Positions 42,856 to 52,514 of a DNA stretch of 64,000 bases are shown here, in pieces; positions within the stretch are counted from its first letter, which is position 1; the number at the start of each line of letters is the position of its first letter. The notes beneath the pieces were generated by a model. The model saw nothing but the letters and a program-made list of their open reading frames with translations, was not told the origin of the DNA and made no database searches. The position numbers and the translations under genes are program-made. The stretch is from EX4572-165 sp002254885 (GTDB lineage: Archaea; Thermoplasmatota; E2; DHVEG-1). The DNA is taken from positions 1 through 64,000 of the forward strand of contig JAOZSQ010000005.1 in NCBI GenBank assembly GCA_029939595.1, read 5' to 3'.

Positions 42856-44079
42856 TTAATCATTGTTTTTAAATGCTTTTTTGATAAGTATAGGAGTTAT
42901 TAATGTTGTTACAACTGTTAGAATCACAGTTATTGCAAGGAATTGATTTTCAATAGTAGTTGAAGATAAAAATTTTCTTGATATAGCAGTACTTACAATT
43001 ATGAGTGCTAATTCCATACGTGGTATCATTCCAACTCCAATTTGCAAGGATTCCCGATTGCTTAAACCTGTACTTTTTGCCCCAATGCCACAACCTATGA
43101 TTTTTCCTATAATACCAATGATAACTATGATTATTGCAAAAATACCAATTGAAAAAAATGAATCGAAATCATTTTGAATCCCTGAAAAAAGTTTTACCCC
43201 AATCCAAATAAAGAACAAAGGGACAAAAAAACCATATCCTATGGTTTGTACATCATCTATGATTTTTCTTGATTTTATTGAATGACTGATAATGATTCCT
43301 GCAAAAAAAGCACCAATTATCCCCGATATTCCAAATCTATCTGCAAAAAATGAATATAAAAGAAATATTGCAAGAGAAATACTGAGAAATGCTTTTGGAA
43401 GATTAATTTTTTCTCCAAAACCCAAAATAGGATCTATAATTCGAAGTCCAATGTATAAAAATAATATGAAAAACATTGTGATTTTTATAAATAGAGATAA
43501 GATTGGATCTGTTCCAATTATGAATGATAAAAGAATTATTCCAAGTACATCATCGATAACTGCTCCACCAAGTATGGTTGTTCCAGCATTGCTATTAAGC
43601 ATTTGAATATCCATTAAAGATCTAACAGTGATTCCTACGGATGTTGCAATTAGCATTAATCCAATTATAAGGCTGTCATTGATTGTAAATCCAAAAAGAA
43701 TAGCTGCACCATACCCTAAAATAAATGGTCCTATTATTCCCCCAATTGCTACAAAGAGAGAAGGTTTTCCCATTGTTTTTAACTGATCTAGGTTGGTTGA
43801 TAAACCAGATATGAACATTAGAAATAATATGCCAATTTCAGCTAGAAAATCAAATTCACTTGAAAGAACATCAAGATGGGGCAATGTTAGAGTCAAACCA
43901 AAAACAGAGATAATCTGGCCTTTCAAAAAAATCATGCCAATAATTGCAAGTAATAAACCTGCAAATATTTCTCCAATTACTGCTGGAAACTTTATTTTTG
44001 TGAATAAATAGCCAAAAATACGGGCAAATATTAATGCTAATGCAATAAGAAAAGCTATATCATATATCGTATTAATCAA
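42856..44079 (-). CDS. CPA2-family Na+(K+)/H+ antiporter (Kef/NapA-type)
   Basis: A 407-residue polytopic protein with about 12-13 transmembrane helices. FAGLLLAIIGMIFL, EIGILFLMFISGL, TSVGITVRSL and GGAVIDDVLGIILLSFIIG (the double-acid DD motif) are CPA2 hallmarks. RDSLQIGVGMIPRMELALI-like NRESLQIGVGMIPRMELALI lies before the last helices. It exchanges cytosolic Na+ or K+ for H+. There is no RCK domain fused; the CBS-domain gene upstream overlaps by four bases and may supply regulation. Confidence 0.9.
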   Translation of the reverse strand: MINTIYDIAFLIALALIFARIFGYLFTKIKFPAVIGEIFAGLLLAIIGMIFLKGQIISVFGLTLTLPHLDVLSSEFDFLAEIGILFLMFISGLSTNLDQLKTMGKPSLFVAIGGIIGPFILGYGAAILFGFTINDSLIIGLMLIATSVGITVRSLMDIQMLNSNAGTTILGGAVIDDVLGIILLSFIIGTDPILSLFIKITMFFILFLYIGLRIIDPILGFGEKINLPKAFLSISLAIFLLYSFFADRFGISGIIGAFFAGIIISHSIKSRKIIDDVQTIGYGFFVPLFFIWIGVKLFSGIQNDFDSFFSIGIFAIIIVIIGIIGKIIGCGIGAKSTGLSNRESLQIGVGMIPRMELALIIVSTAISRKFLSSTTIENQFLAITVILTVVTTLITPILIKKAFKNND

Positions 44080-44585
44080 CCTTCTTCATCATCTATTAAT
44101 GGATGGTATTGAGTTGCAGCATAATATTTTCGTATAAGTTGATGTAATGTTAGTTCTCCAACAATTAATTCATCTTCTACAACAGGTAATCTTCTCAATC
44201 TATATTTTGTCATTTTCATTAATGCATCTGCAATGAATTCATCTGGAAATGTAGTAATTGTTTTTTTACACATTATTTCTTCTGCATTACTTGCAGTACC
44301 CTGTTGGATTGATTTGATATCTGGCATTCCAAAGATATAGGATGGCATATTTTTTGGTGCAAGGATACTAAGAGCATCATGTTCTGTGATAATTCCAAGT
44401 AATTTTTTTTCATCACGGTCATTTACAACCCAAATATGGTTGCGTGCTCCTAGTATAGACAATACATGAAAAATATCTTCATCACTAGAAATTATTGGAA
44501 GATCCCATATTCTCTTATCCATTACTTGATGTACTTTAAGTTTATAAAAATCCTTTATTAATTGATGTTTTTCAACCATTGTCAC
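44076..44585 (-). CDS. CBS-domain pair protein
   Basis: A 169-residue protein with two CBS domains (about 16-75 and 100-160). MDKRIWDLPIISSDEDIFHVLSIL, WVVNDRDEKKLLGIITEHDAL and the second repeat FPDEFIADALMKMTKYRLRRLPVVEDELIVGELTL are typical. CBS pairs bind adenosine nucleotides (AMP, ATP, SAM, or c-di-AMP). The stop overlaps the start of the antiporter gene by four bases (ATGA), so the two are translated together and the protein probably tunes antiporter activity. Confidence 0.88.
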   Translation of the reverse strand: MTMVEKHQLIKDFYKLKVHQVMDKRIWDLPIISSDEDIFHVLSILGARNHIWVVNDRDEKKLLGIITEHDALSILAPKNMPSYIFGMPDIKSIQQGTASNAEEIMCKKTITTFPDEFIADALMKMTKYRLRRLPVVEDELIVGELTLHQLIRKYYAATQYHPLIDDEEG

Positions 44586-44664
44586 ATAGTGATTTAAAAC
44601 TACCTATATAACGTCTTCTTTTCATTGAAAAAAATATGATAATATTCAACTATTAACTAGATTA

Positions 44665-45771
44665 TTATTTTTCTTTCTCTTGTTTCTCTAAAATTTTATC
44701 TATCTTTTTATGAATTTCCTCTGTTCCATGTAAATATTTTTCTTTCTTCTTTTGATTTTGTTTTTTATCTTTTTGTAAATCATTTGTTGGTTCAAACCAT
44801 TTGAATGATTCTTTTTTATTTCTAGAATCATCCCCCTGGATTATTACTTCGTTTTTAATTGACGTTACAATACCACTATCTGCTACAACATTTTTTTTTA
44901 TTTGTTCGATTTTTTTCTTTTTCATCAGAGTTTTGGGAACTAATTGATCTTGTTTCTTTTTTTTCTGTTTTTTTGGCTTTATTTTATTAAAATTTTGTAT
45001 ATGTATCTTTTTTTGAGTAAATTTATTTGAATAAGTTACATAGATAATTATACTGATTAATACAATCATTGAACCAATGATTGGAGTATAAGGATGAGTT
45101 AGAATCCCATTGAGTGTGTCTTTTTGTATTCTCACCCTTAGTATTTCTGTTGTACCATTATAACCATTTTTTTTAGCATTTATAGTAATTGTATCTTTAT
45201 TAGGTGCTATTAGAAATACTCGACCGTTTTCATTAGTTTTTGCAGTGTTAGCCAAGTCGTTTGAATCTTGAATGATAACGGTTGCATTTTCAATTGCTTG
45301 ACCATTTTTATCAGTAACAAGGACACTAAATTTCTTTAAAGCATCAATTGTATATGAATCAGGTGTTATCACAAGTTCATTTATTTGATGATTTTGTGAT
45401 GGAATCACGGTTATTGTTATATTTCCACTTTTATTTATTGTAAAAGCTTCAATAAGGTAGGTCTTGTTCACAAGAACTTTAGGTGCTTTAATTATGATTT
45501 CTCCATTTTCATGTTGAGGAGTAATTTTGTAAAATATATCATCAAATAAAATATTTACATCTGAAAGGTATGGTGTACCAACCAGTATATTTGGATCGTA
45601 AACACTTACGGTAAAATTTGTTTCGGATTCAACAATTGTTGGTGATACATCTGGTATAATCAAATTTTCATCTGCATGTACATTAATGGTACTAAAAATT
45701 GGAAATATAAAAAATATTAAACAAAAATAGAATACTAAAATTTTTATTTTTGTTAATGTTTTATTTTCCAT
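44665..45771 (-). CDS. surface protein with Ig-like domain, one membrane helix and Lys-rich tail
   Basis: About 368 residues from ATG 45771 (MENKTLTKIKILVFYF), with the ATG two codons earlier possible. Signal peptide (about 8-32), two beta-rich domains (about 40-215; DKNGQAIENATVIIQDS and ENGRVFLIAPN look like a carboxypeptidase-regulatory/Ig module), one transmembrane helix (about 230-250, IIGSMIVLISIIIYVTY) and a very basic cytoplasmic tail with KKQKKKKQ. It is probably anchored with the N-part outside. Function unknown, perhaps an adhesin or sensor. Divergent from the large surface protein at 45945. Confidence 0.7.
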   Translation of the reverse strand: MENKTLTKIKILVFYFCLIFFIFPIFSTINVHADENLIIPDVSPTIVESETNFTVSVYDPNILVGTPYLSDVNILFDDIFYKITPQHENGEIIIKAPKVLVNKTYLIEAFTINKSGNITITVIPSQNHQINELVITPDSYTIDALKKFSVLVTDKNGQAIENATVIIQDSNDLANTAKTNENGRVFLIAPNKDTITINAKKNGYNGTTEILRVRIQKDTLNGILTHPYTPIIGSMIVLISIIIYVTYSNKFTQKKIHIQNFNKIKPKKQKKKKQDQLVPKTLMKKKKIEQIKKNVVADSGIVTSIKNEVIIQGDDSRNKKESFKWFEPTNDLQKDKKQNQKKKEKYLHGTEEIHKKIDKILEKQEKEK

Positions 45772-45840
45772 AACCAATTATACCCTTTTGTTCAATCATT
45801 ATCAATAGCATACTTATTATTTATGTTTTTTTTGGTTCTA

Positions 45841-45939
45841 ATAACCTCAAAATATAGGGCGATTATTAGGCTAATAAGAGCAACGCATGTAAACAAACAT
45901 TTATATATTAATGAAAAGAATATTATTCATTGAGGTTAT
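45841..45939. promoter_or_regulatory. divergent promoter region with inverted repeats
   Basis: ATAACCTCAA (45841-45850) and TTGAGGTTAT (45930-45939) are exact reverse complements 79 bp apart. Between them TTATTAG-G-CTAATAA (45863-45877) is a perfect palindrome. CATTTATATATT (45899-45910) is the TATA box of the downstream plus-strand gene. The right arm of the 10-bp repeat lies just before the ATG at 45945. These could be operator sites for a dimeric regulator controlling the divergent surface-protein genes. Confidence 0.5.
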
Positions 45940-45944
45940 AAGAG

Positions 45945-48806
45945 ATGCGACCGATAAAAAAACCATTCATTCTTACAGTAATTTTTCTACTTTTCTGTAT
46001 TAGCTTTATTCCTATGTTTGCAGTAAATCCAGTTGGAGCAAGTCCATCAGGAGAGGAAACATTTTATTTTAAAAATTTTTTAGATTTTGAGGGATCATCT
46101 GGATATGATTCTCTTGGATTTATATCATTATCTGAACAACCTTCAACATCAACTAACAATTCATATTACCCACCATACCCAATTGATATTCTATCAGACA
46201 TCTCTGGAAATCAAGAAGAATTTGCTCTTTGGTTTGGCTATTTGGCTCTTTCTTATATGGATGAACTTGCAGGTGATGATTTACCAGACGATTGGATGGA
46301 TATGTTTGGTGGAATGGAGATAATGTTTCCAAATCCACTTAGGATAGTAGAATCCTATGAATATCAAGGAAATGAAACTCTATATATTGATGGTGATGTA
46401 GTATTTAATTTGGATTTTATATCAAATATTGAATCTAGAATTGAAAACGAAGATCAAGTTAAAGTTTCAATATATACTATGAGTTATCTACCTGAATTGA
46501 TAGATAGTACTAATACAACAATTTCACAATCAACACTTTCAAAGATAAGTTCACAAACAGTATCTATTGAAGATATTAATGTTACACTAAATCCTGGGAC
46601 AAGTTTAATTTTTACAATTGAGATGATTCCAAGTAATAAATCAAAAACAGAAATTTTACTAAAAGAAAGACCTTTGTTAAGTTCCATTTCAAGTACATTT
46701 AAGGATCTTGTTTTAAATTTTTTGAGTCAAAGTTCAAATTCAGAAATTCAAAATTTTATTCAATTTTATGATGAATTTATTAATCTTACTAGTGAATATA
46801 ATTTTTCAAAAAGCGATTTAACAGATGCGGCTAATGCATTGTTTTGTCCATCATTAGTTTATGATTCCAAAGATCATCAAGCATCGGTTACAGTTCCATT
46901 TTCATCTTCATCAAATAATGACAATTCAATACGATATTATCTTGATGAAAACAATAACTTAATTGAAGATACGCCCTCTGGCGAATATAAAACTATTCCA
47001 ATATCAGATACTGCAAACTCTTGGAATACACCTACTTTCTCTAGAAGTAAGATTTTAGAATCAGCAAGTGCTACTTTATATATTTCTCATAAGGATTATA
47101 ACCCCTTTAAAAGTAAAATGGAATTAAAAGTTTCATTGATGTATAATTCAAATGAGGTTACTCATGAGATAATTACTCTTGAAAGGACAATACCTCCATC
47201 AATAAGTTTAAAAGCATTTCATATCTCATTTAACGACATACCACAAGATAAAGAATTGACGTATGATGGAGAATTATCACTTGATATCCAACTTGCAAAC
47301 GGAAGTCAAATTGGCAATAGCATATTTAGAAGTCTTGATCTTTTTTATGGTGGTTTAGAATACAAGTCATCTCTTTCGATATCTTTATCTGAAACAGACC
47401 ATATTTCAGTAGCACATACATCAATTCCAGAGAATACATTGATTCTACCTAATGAAACAGTTGTTTATACATTGAATATTTCAAGTGAAGAACAAGATGA
47501 TATCACCATTCAGAAAAAAGATTCTGAAAATGAAGATGGATTTTGGGATATTATTATTAATCCTGAATCTTTATCAATTGGTTCAAATGATAAAAAAACC
47601 GTTGAAGTATCATTAACTTCAACAAAATATTCACTTGATGCTTATGACCAAGATCCTTTGATTGTTGAAATTGAAATTCTTGGTAATACCGGTTATACAA
47701 CTACAGTTCTTCAAGCAGAAGTCTCTGAAGGTGCTGTTACTTATTCAACACTTATTTCAACACCTCAAAAACAAGAGATACAACAAGGAACAAACCATAC
47801 ATACACATTTAATGTTACTAATAATAACACAGGTTTATGGCCTAATAGTTTTATTTTTACTGCAAACTCAGATAATAATTTTACTGTTGAAGTTAACCCT
47901 ATGTATTTTAATAATCTAGGTGTTGATAATACTACATCAATAGATGTTACTGTTTATGTTCCAAATGATATTGATATTAAATCAGACATTATAACGTTTA
48001 AAGTAACTTCAAAAGAGAATGGTGATGAATTATTTGAAACGATAAATTATACAATTGTTTCCCCATCCATTAGCTCTAACATCTTTGATTTTTTTGAATC
48101 ACTTTCAAAAGATCTTGGATTAGACGAATCATTTGGTGATTTTGCTCCATTCATTATACCCATACTCTTAATTATTACAATCTTTATTATTCTAATTATC
48201 ATGGTATTCATTTTTAGCTCCCGGGTTGTCTCTGTTTCGTGTTCTAATCGGAAAAAGGAAATTTTACCAGATGAATCTGCAACTTATCCAATAACAATCA
48301 ATAATCGCTCCTCAAATAATCAAACAATTGATATTGATGCTTATATTCTAACAAATGGCGATAAATTTAGCATTCGATTTGATGAATCACCAATTGTTTT
48401 GAATCCAAAAGAATCAAAAACAGTGGAGTTTCATATTATTCCCTCTGATATTATTGAACCAGATGACAGCGTCCAAGTTGAAGTTATTATTAATACACTT
48501 CATCAGAAAAAACCAAAAACTTTGTTATTGGAAACAATGATTAAAAATGGTGTTTCTGATCTCTCTATTCAGGATGTTTCTCATTGGCCCAGTTCATTTA
48601 GACAAAATGATAAGGTCTTTACATCATTAAGGGTTTCAAATCATGGATCTACTCAAACAAAGCATGTTAAAATCAAAATGTTTATAAATGGTAAGGAAAA
48701 GAATAAAGTAGAAGATATTATTATCCCTGCTCGTGGATATGCTGAAATTCAGATTCCATGGATAGCAGAAAAAGGTAAAAACGATATATCACTTGTCGTT
48801 ATTTAA
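45945..48806 (+). CDS. large secreted/anchored beta-domain protein (NEW3/CARDB-like)
   Basis: A 953-residue protein. Signal peptide (about 10-30, ending near VGAS). A long acidic, Ser/Asn-rich region of unknown fold (35-480), then immunoglobulin-type modules: TNHTYTFNVTNNNTGLWPNS (about 625-700) resembles NEW3 domains. One strong transmembrane helix (about 740-765, IIPILLIITIFIILIIMVFIFSS) is followed by two further beta modules, NNRSSNNQTIDIDAYILTNG and the CARDB-like VSDLSIQDVSHWPSSFRQND to the end. A mid-protein membrane segment with beta domains on both sides is odd. Gluing or adhesion role is inferred. A possible operator precedes it. Confidence 0.75.
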   Translation: MRPIKKPFILTVIFLLFCISFIPMFAVNPVGASPSGEETFYFKNFLDFEGSSGYDSLGFISLSEQPSTSTNNSYYPPYPIDILSDISGNQEEFALWFGYLALSYMDELAGDDLPDDWMDMFGGMEIMFPNPLRIVESYEYQGNETLYIDGDVVFNLDFISNIESRIENEDQVKVSIYTMSYLPELIDSTNTTISQSTLSKISSQTVSIEDINVTLNPGTSLIFTIEMIPSNKSKTEILLKERPLLSSISSTFKDLVLNFLSQSSNSEIQNFIQFYDEFINLTSEYNFSKSDLTDAANALFCPSLVYDSKDHQASVTVPFSSSSNNDNSIRYYLDENNNLIEDTPSGEYKTIPISDTANSWNTPTFSRSKILESASATLYISHKDYNPFKSKMELKVSLMYNSNEVTHEIITLERTIPPSISLKAFHISFNDIPQDKELTYDGELSLDIQLANGSQIGNSIFRSLDLFYGGLEYKSSLSISLSETDHISVAHTSIPENTLILPNETVVYTLNISSEEQDDITIQKKDSENEDGFWDIIINPESLSIGSNDKKTVEVSLTSTKYSLDAYDQDPLIVEIEILGNTGYTTTVLQAEVSEGAVTYSTLISTPQKQEIQQGTNHTYTFNVTNNNTGLWPNSFIFTANSDNNFTVEVNPMYFNNLGVDNTTSIDVTVYVPNDIDIKSDIITFKVTSKENGDELFETINYTIVSPSISSNIFDFFESLSKDLGLDESFGDFAPFIIPILLIITIFIILIIMVFIFSSRVVSVSCSNRKKEILPDESATYPITINNRSSNNQTIDIDAYILTNGDKFSIRFDESPIVLNPKESKTVEFHIIPSDIIEPDDSVQVEVIINTLHQKKPKTLLLETMIKNGVSDLSIQDVSHWPSSFRQNDKVFTSLRVSNHGSTQTKHVKIKMFINGKEKNKVEDIIIPARGYAEIQIPWIAEKGKNDISLVVI

Positions 48807-48845
48807 CCAGATTCCAAAAAAAAAAATTTGTTGTTGGGAAGTACA

Positions 48846-49724
48846 ATGGCTACAACATCCGATAAAAAGAAAGAAATGGAGCAACTCCGAAACGCTGAGA
48901 ACAAATTTCACTCTTTCATAGATAGAAGAAATGAATTAAATAATCTTGCAAAGGTCCTTCGTGATGAGCGAGATATGCTTAATTCTAAACATAAAGACAT
49001 GAAAGATGAAATGAAAAAGTTGAAAGAAGAACGTGATGAATTTGTAAAGAAGATGAAACATCATAAAAGCATCAGAAATCAATTACAGACTCACGCTAAA
49101 GAATTAATTTCCGCTCGTCAAAAAAAGAAAGGCGAGGTTTCTAAGAATCTTCCATTTCGCCTTGAAGAAATAAAAGCAGATATGCAGATGCTTGAATATC
49201 GACAGGAAACTGTTCCAATGTCTTCTTCTGCTGAAAATGATTTAATCGATCAGATTCGTGAAAAACAAAAAGAATTTAATCAGGTTTCCAAAAAGGTTCA
49301 AGATCAAGCATCTATTCAAGTTGATATTTCCGATAAAGATACAGCTATTGATAATCTATTTAAAAAAGCAGATGAGGAACATGAACTCGTTCAGAAATAT
49401 TACGATGAAAGTCAGTCTAAACATCAAGCATATATGAAACTTGTAAATGAAGTTTCCATTTCAATTGCTGAGGCAAATAAAAAACACGAAAAGTATATTG
49501 AAACACGAAATGAAGCTCAAAAAAATCATGAAAAAGGAATGGAGCTAAGAGAACAAATCGTTCAAGTTCGTGGAGATCAAAGACGTCGTTTTGCCGAAGC
49601 TAAACAATTAATAAAAGATCAAAACTCAAAAGCAAGAAAATCTGTTTTTGATAAAGAAAAGTTAAATGATATTGCAGATGATTCATTATCAGCATTAAAG
49701 AGTGGTAAAAAGATTTCTTTATAA
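48846..49724 (+). CDS. archaeal coiled-coil protein, COG1340 family
   Basis: About 292 residues from ATG 48846 (MATTSDKKKEMEQLRNAE); the frame upstream to 48828 reads as non-coding. It is a continuous coiled coil (about 5-275) with the characteristic central break KNLPFRLEEIKADMQMLEYRQETVPMSSSAENDLID, the most conserved part of COG1340 proteins. Its role is not established. It lies just after the surface protein and before the HMG-CoA synthase operon, with its own gap of about 60-85 bases. Confidence 0.85.
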   Translation: MATTSDKKKEMEQLRNAENKFHSFIDRRNELNNLAKVLRDERDMLNSKHKDMKDEMKKLKEERDEFVKKMKHHKSIRNQLQTHAKELISARQKKKGEVSKNLPFRLEEIKADMQMLEYRQETVPMSSSAENDLIDQIREKQKEFNQVSKKVQDQASIQVDISDKDTAIDNLFKKADEEHELVQKYYDESQSKHQAYMKLVNEVSISIAEANKKHEKYIETRNEAQKNHEKGMELREQIVQVRGDQRRRFAEAKQLIKDQNSKARKSVFDKEKLNDIADDSLSALKSGKKISL

Positions 49725-49808
49725 ATATATTAAAATACGTTTATTAACGACTCTTTAATCGTCATTTTTTTATACTATTGTTTGTTTCCACCTAATTGTG
49801 ATATTAAT

Positions 49809-50858
49809 ATGAATGATGTTGGTATTGTCAGTTATGGAGGAAGTATTCCTCAGATGAGAATAAAAGCAAAAGAAATTGCAAAAGTCTGGGGAAAAGACGG
49901 TGAACGAATTTCAAAAGGTCTTGGAATTATTGAAAAATCAGTTCCCTCAATTGATCAAGATACAGCAACAATTAGCGTTGAAGCAGCCCGAGCTGCCCTT
50001 AAACGCTCAACTATCAATCCCCAAGATATCGGAGCGATTTATATCGGCAGTGAATCTCACCCATATGCCGTTAAACCAACTGGCACTATTGTTGGAGAAG
50101 CTATTGGTGCAACACCTGATCTCATGGTTGCTGATTACGAGTTTGCCTGTAAAGCAGGTACTGCAGGGATACAAAACTGTACTGCCCTTGTTAAAGCTGA
50201 GTTTATTAAATATGGACTTGCAGTTGGTGCTGATACCTCACAAGCAGCTCCAGGTGATGCCCTTGAATATTCCGCAGCAGCAGGAGGAGCAGCATTTATC
50301 ATTGGATCAGAAAATGTTATTGCAAATATTAACAAAACATATTCTTTTACAACAGATACACCCGATTTTTGGAGAAGAGCTGAAAGAAAATATCCAAAGC
50401 ATGGAGGACGTTTCACGGGTGAACCTGCATATTTTCGTCATGTAACAAGTTGTGCTAAAAAGCTAATGGAAATAGTTGGAACCAAACCAGATGATTATGA
50501 TTACGCGATTTTTCATCAACCTAACGCCAAATTTCCAAGAGCCGCCGCAAGACTCCTTGGATTTACACCTGAACAAATCAAGGATGGATTAATTGTCCCT
50601 TACATTGGCAATACTTATTCAGGTGCCTCCTGTGTTGGTCTTGCCGCAGTTTTAGATGTAGCTAAACCAGGCGATAGAATAATTGTGATCAGTTATGGTT
50701 CAGGGGCTGGATCTGATGGTTTTGATATCACGGTTACGGATAACATAAACTCGTTTAAGCGATCTAATGCGCAAACCATCATGGAGATGGTTAATGATAA
50801 AACATATATTGACTATGGGAAATATGCAAAAGATACAGATTTATTAATTTGGGAGTGA
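49809..50858 (+). CDS. hydroxymethylglutaryl-CoA synthase (archaeal mevalonate pathway)
   Basis: About 349 residues from ATG 49809 (MNDVGIVSYGGSIPQMRIK), the usual archaeal start; the frame to 49782 adds a poor leader. Catalytic Cys114 in ADYEFACKAGTAGIQ, catalytic His236 in YAIFHQPNAKFP, and GNTYSGASCVGLAAVLD near the end. It condenses acetoacetyl-CoA and acetyl-CoA to HMG-CoA. It is followed 6 bp later by a thiolase and then a DUF35 protein. Their homologues form one complex in methanogens that passes acetoacetyl-CoA directly (Vögeli et al., 2018). First gene of a four-gene operon. Confidence 0.95.
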   Translation: MNDVGIVSYGGSIPQMRIKAKEIAKVWGKDGERISKGLGIIEKSVPSIDQDTATISVEAARAALKRSTINPQDIGAIYIGSESHPYAVKPTGTIVGEAIGATPDLMVADYEFACKAGTAGIQNCTALVKAEFIKYGLAVGADTSQAAPGDALEYSAAAGGAAFIIGSENVIANINKTYSFTTDTPDFWRRAERKYPKHGGRFTGEPAYFRHVTSCAKKLMEIVGTKPDDYDYAIFHQPNAKFPRAAARLLGFTPEQIKDGLIVPYIGNTYSGASCVGLAAVLDVAKPGDRIIVISYGSGAGSDGFDITVTDNINSFKRSNAQTIMEMVNDKTYIDYGKYAKDTDLLIWE

Positions 50859-50864
50859 TAAAAA

Positions 50865-52034
50865 ATGAGAGATGTCGCAGTTATTGGAGTTGGTATTACA
50901 AAATTTGGTGAACTATGGAATAAATCATTCAGGCAGCTTACCGCAGAAGCAGGATCAAAAGCTATTCTTGATTCAGGAGTCGATGGAAAAGATATAGATG
51001 CAATGTATGTTGGCTCTATGAGCTCGGGTCGTTTCGTTGGTCAGGAACATATTGGCGCACTTGTTGCAGATGCATCTGGTTTTTCACATTTACACATTCC
51101 ATCAACAAGAGTGGAAGGAGCATGTGCAAGTGGTGGTCTTGCAATCCGTCAAGGTTATCTTTCTATTGCATCAGGTATGAATGATGTAGTAATCGTTGGT
51201 GGCATTGAAAAAATGAATGATGTTGGAGGAACCTCTGCTACTGAAACCCTTGCAACTGCTGCTGATCAGGAATGGGAATCTTTTTTTGGTGTAACATTTC
51301 CGGGTCTTTATGCGATGATGGCTAAAAGACACATGTATGAGTTTGGTACAACAAAAGAGCAACTTGCAAAAGTTGCTGTAAAAAATCATGCTAATGGGGT
51401 TAAAAATCCTAATGCACAGTATCAAATGGAAATCACTGTTGATAAAGCCCTTAATGCATCTCCTGTTGCAGATCCTTTGGGTCTTCTTGATTGTTCTCCT
51501 GTTACTGATGGTGCTGCTGCGGTGGTATTATGTTCTGTTGAAAAAGCTAAGGAATTCACTCAAAAACCACTTGTTAAAATCATTGGATCAGGTCAAGCAT
51601 CAGATACATTGTCTTTACATGGGCGAAGAAGTATCACTACTCTTGATGCAACTGTCCACGCAGCAAATATGGCATATAAACAATCAAATAAGAGCCCTTC
51701 AGATATTGATTTTGCAGAAGTTCATGATTGTTTTACTATTGCTGAGATCTGTGCAATTGAGGATCTTGGTTTTGTTGAGAAAGGAAAGGGTGGATATGCA
51801 GTTGATCAAAATATTACCACTTTTGATGGTTCAAAACCTGTAAATACGAGTGGTGGCTTGAAATCAAAAGGTCATCCTGTTGGTGCAACGGGTGTTGCTC
51901 AAATCGTTGAGGTTGCCCAGCAGCTTCGAGGCGATGCTGGTAATCGTCAGCTTTCAAACCCTCATGTTGGTCTTGCTCATAATGTCGGTGGTTCAGGTGC
52001 AACTTGTGTTATTCATATTATGGAGGGGATGTAA
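50865..52034 (+). CDS. acetoacetyl-CoA thiolase (archaeal, mevalonate-complex type)
   Basis: A 389-residue thiolase-superfamily enzyme. Nucleophile Cys87 in RVEGACASGGLAIRQG; AEVHDCFTIAEI and KSKGHPVGATG contain the two conserved His. It lacks the second Cys motif of bacterial biosynthetic thiolases, as expected for the archaeal non-decarboxylating class. It forms acetoacetyl-CoA from two acetyl-CoA. The gene lies 6 bp after HMG-CoA synthase and 2 bp before the DUF35 gene, so the three are tightly coupled. Confidence 0.94.
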   Translation: MRDVAVIGVGITKFGELWNKSFRQLTAEAGSKAILDSGVDGKDIDAMYVGSMSSGRFVGQEHIGALVADASGFSHLHIPSTRVEGACASGGLAIRQGYLSIASGMNDVVIVGGIEKMNDVGGTSATETLATAADQEWESFFGVTFPGLYAMMAKRHMYEFGTTKEQLAKVAVKNHANGVKNPNAQYQMEITVDKALNASPVADPLGLLDCSPVTDGAAAVVLCSVEKAKEFTQKPLVKIIGSGQASDTLSLHGRRSITTLDATVHAANMAYKQSNKSPSDIDFAEVHDCFTIAEICAIEDLGFVEKGKGGYAVDQNITTFDGSKPVNTSGGLKSKGHPVGATGVAQIVEVAQQLRGDAGNRQLSNPHVGLAHNVGGSGATCVIHIMEGM

Positions 52035-52036
52035 AA

Positions 52037-52510
52037 ATGCCAAAAGATGTACCTCGTTTTTGGAGGGAGATTCCTCAGCGTTATAATCTAATTGGAAATC
52101 AATGTGGATCTTGTGATAAAGTTTTTTTCCCTCCACGAGTTTCCTGCCCTTATTGTCGAAGAAAAAGTATTGGGAAAATGACTGAGAAAAAATTATCTGG
52201 AAATGGTGAGATTGTTACATATTCAATTTTGCATGTTGGACCTGAGGATTTTGAAAATCAGGTACCCTACCCAATAGCAATCATTCAGCTTGATGAAGGA
52301 CCACGAATTACTGCACAAATAATTGATTGTGACATTAATGATGTAAAGATTGGTATACGTGTAAAAAGCACATTTCGTAAGATTCAACAAGATGGAAACA
52401 CTGGTGCAATTTATTATGGATATAAATTTTTAATCTGTAAAGACAAAGTAGCAAAATATGAACCGGAGAATCTTGATGAATCAGGTAATATTGTCAGTAT
52501 TGAAAGGTGA
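52037..52510 (+). CDS. DUF35 OB-fold and zinc-ribbon protein of the thiolase–HMGCS complex
   Basis: A 157-residue protein from ATG 52037 (MPKDVPRFWREIPQRYNLIG); the longer frame up to 52004 overlaps the thiolase gene. An N-terminal zinc ribbon has Cys23, Cys26, Cys37 and Cys40 (QCGSCDKVFFPPRVSCPYC). A C-terminal OB fold follows (GEIVTYSILH ... ITAQIIDCD). In methanogens the DUF35 protein bridges thiolase and HMGCS and shapes a shared CoA pocket. Third gene of the operon. Confidence 0.94.
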   Translation: MPKDVPRFWREIPQRYNLIGNQCGSCDKVFFPPRVSCPYCRRKSIGKMTEKKLSGNGEIVTYSILHVGPEDFENQVPYPIAIIQLDEGPRITAQIIDCDINDVKIGIRVKSTFRKIQQDGNTGAIYYGYKFLICKDKVAKYEPENLDESGNIVSIER

Positions 52511-52514
52511 TTAT

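Noticed and set aside
49876..50445. A 189-codon open frame inside the HMG-CoA synthase gene, other frame
   Set aside because: It reads as Leu/Gln-rich nonsense, while the main frame carries the catalytic Cys and His of HMG-CoA synthase.
51388..51843. A 151-codon frame within the thiolase gene
   Set aside because: Composition is implausible and the true frame holds the conserved thiolase motifs, so it is a shadow.
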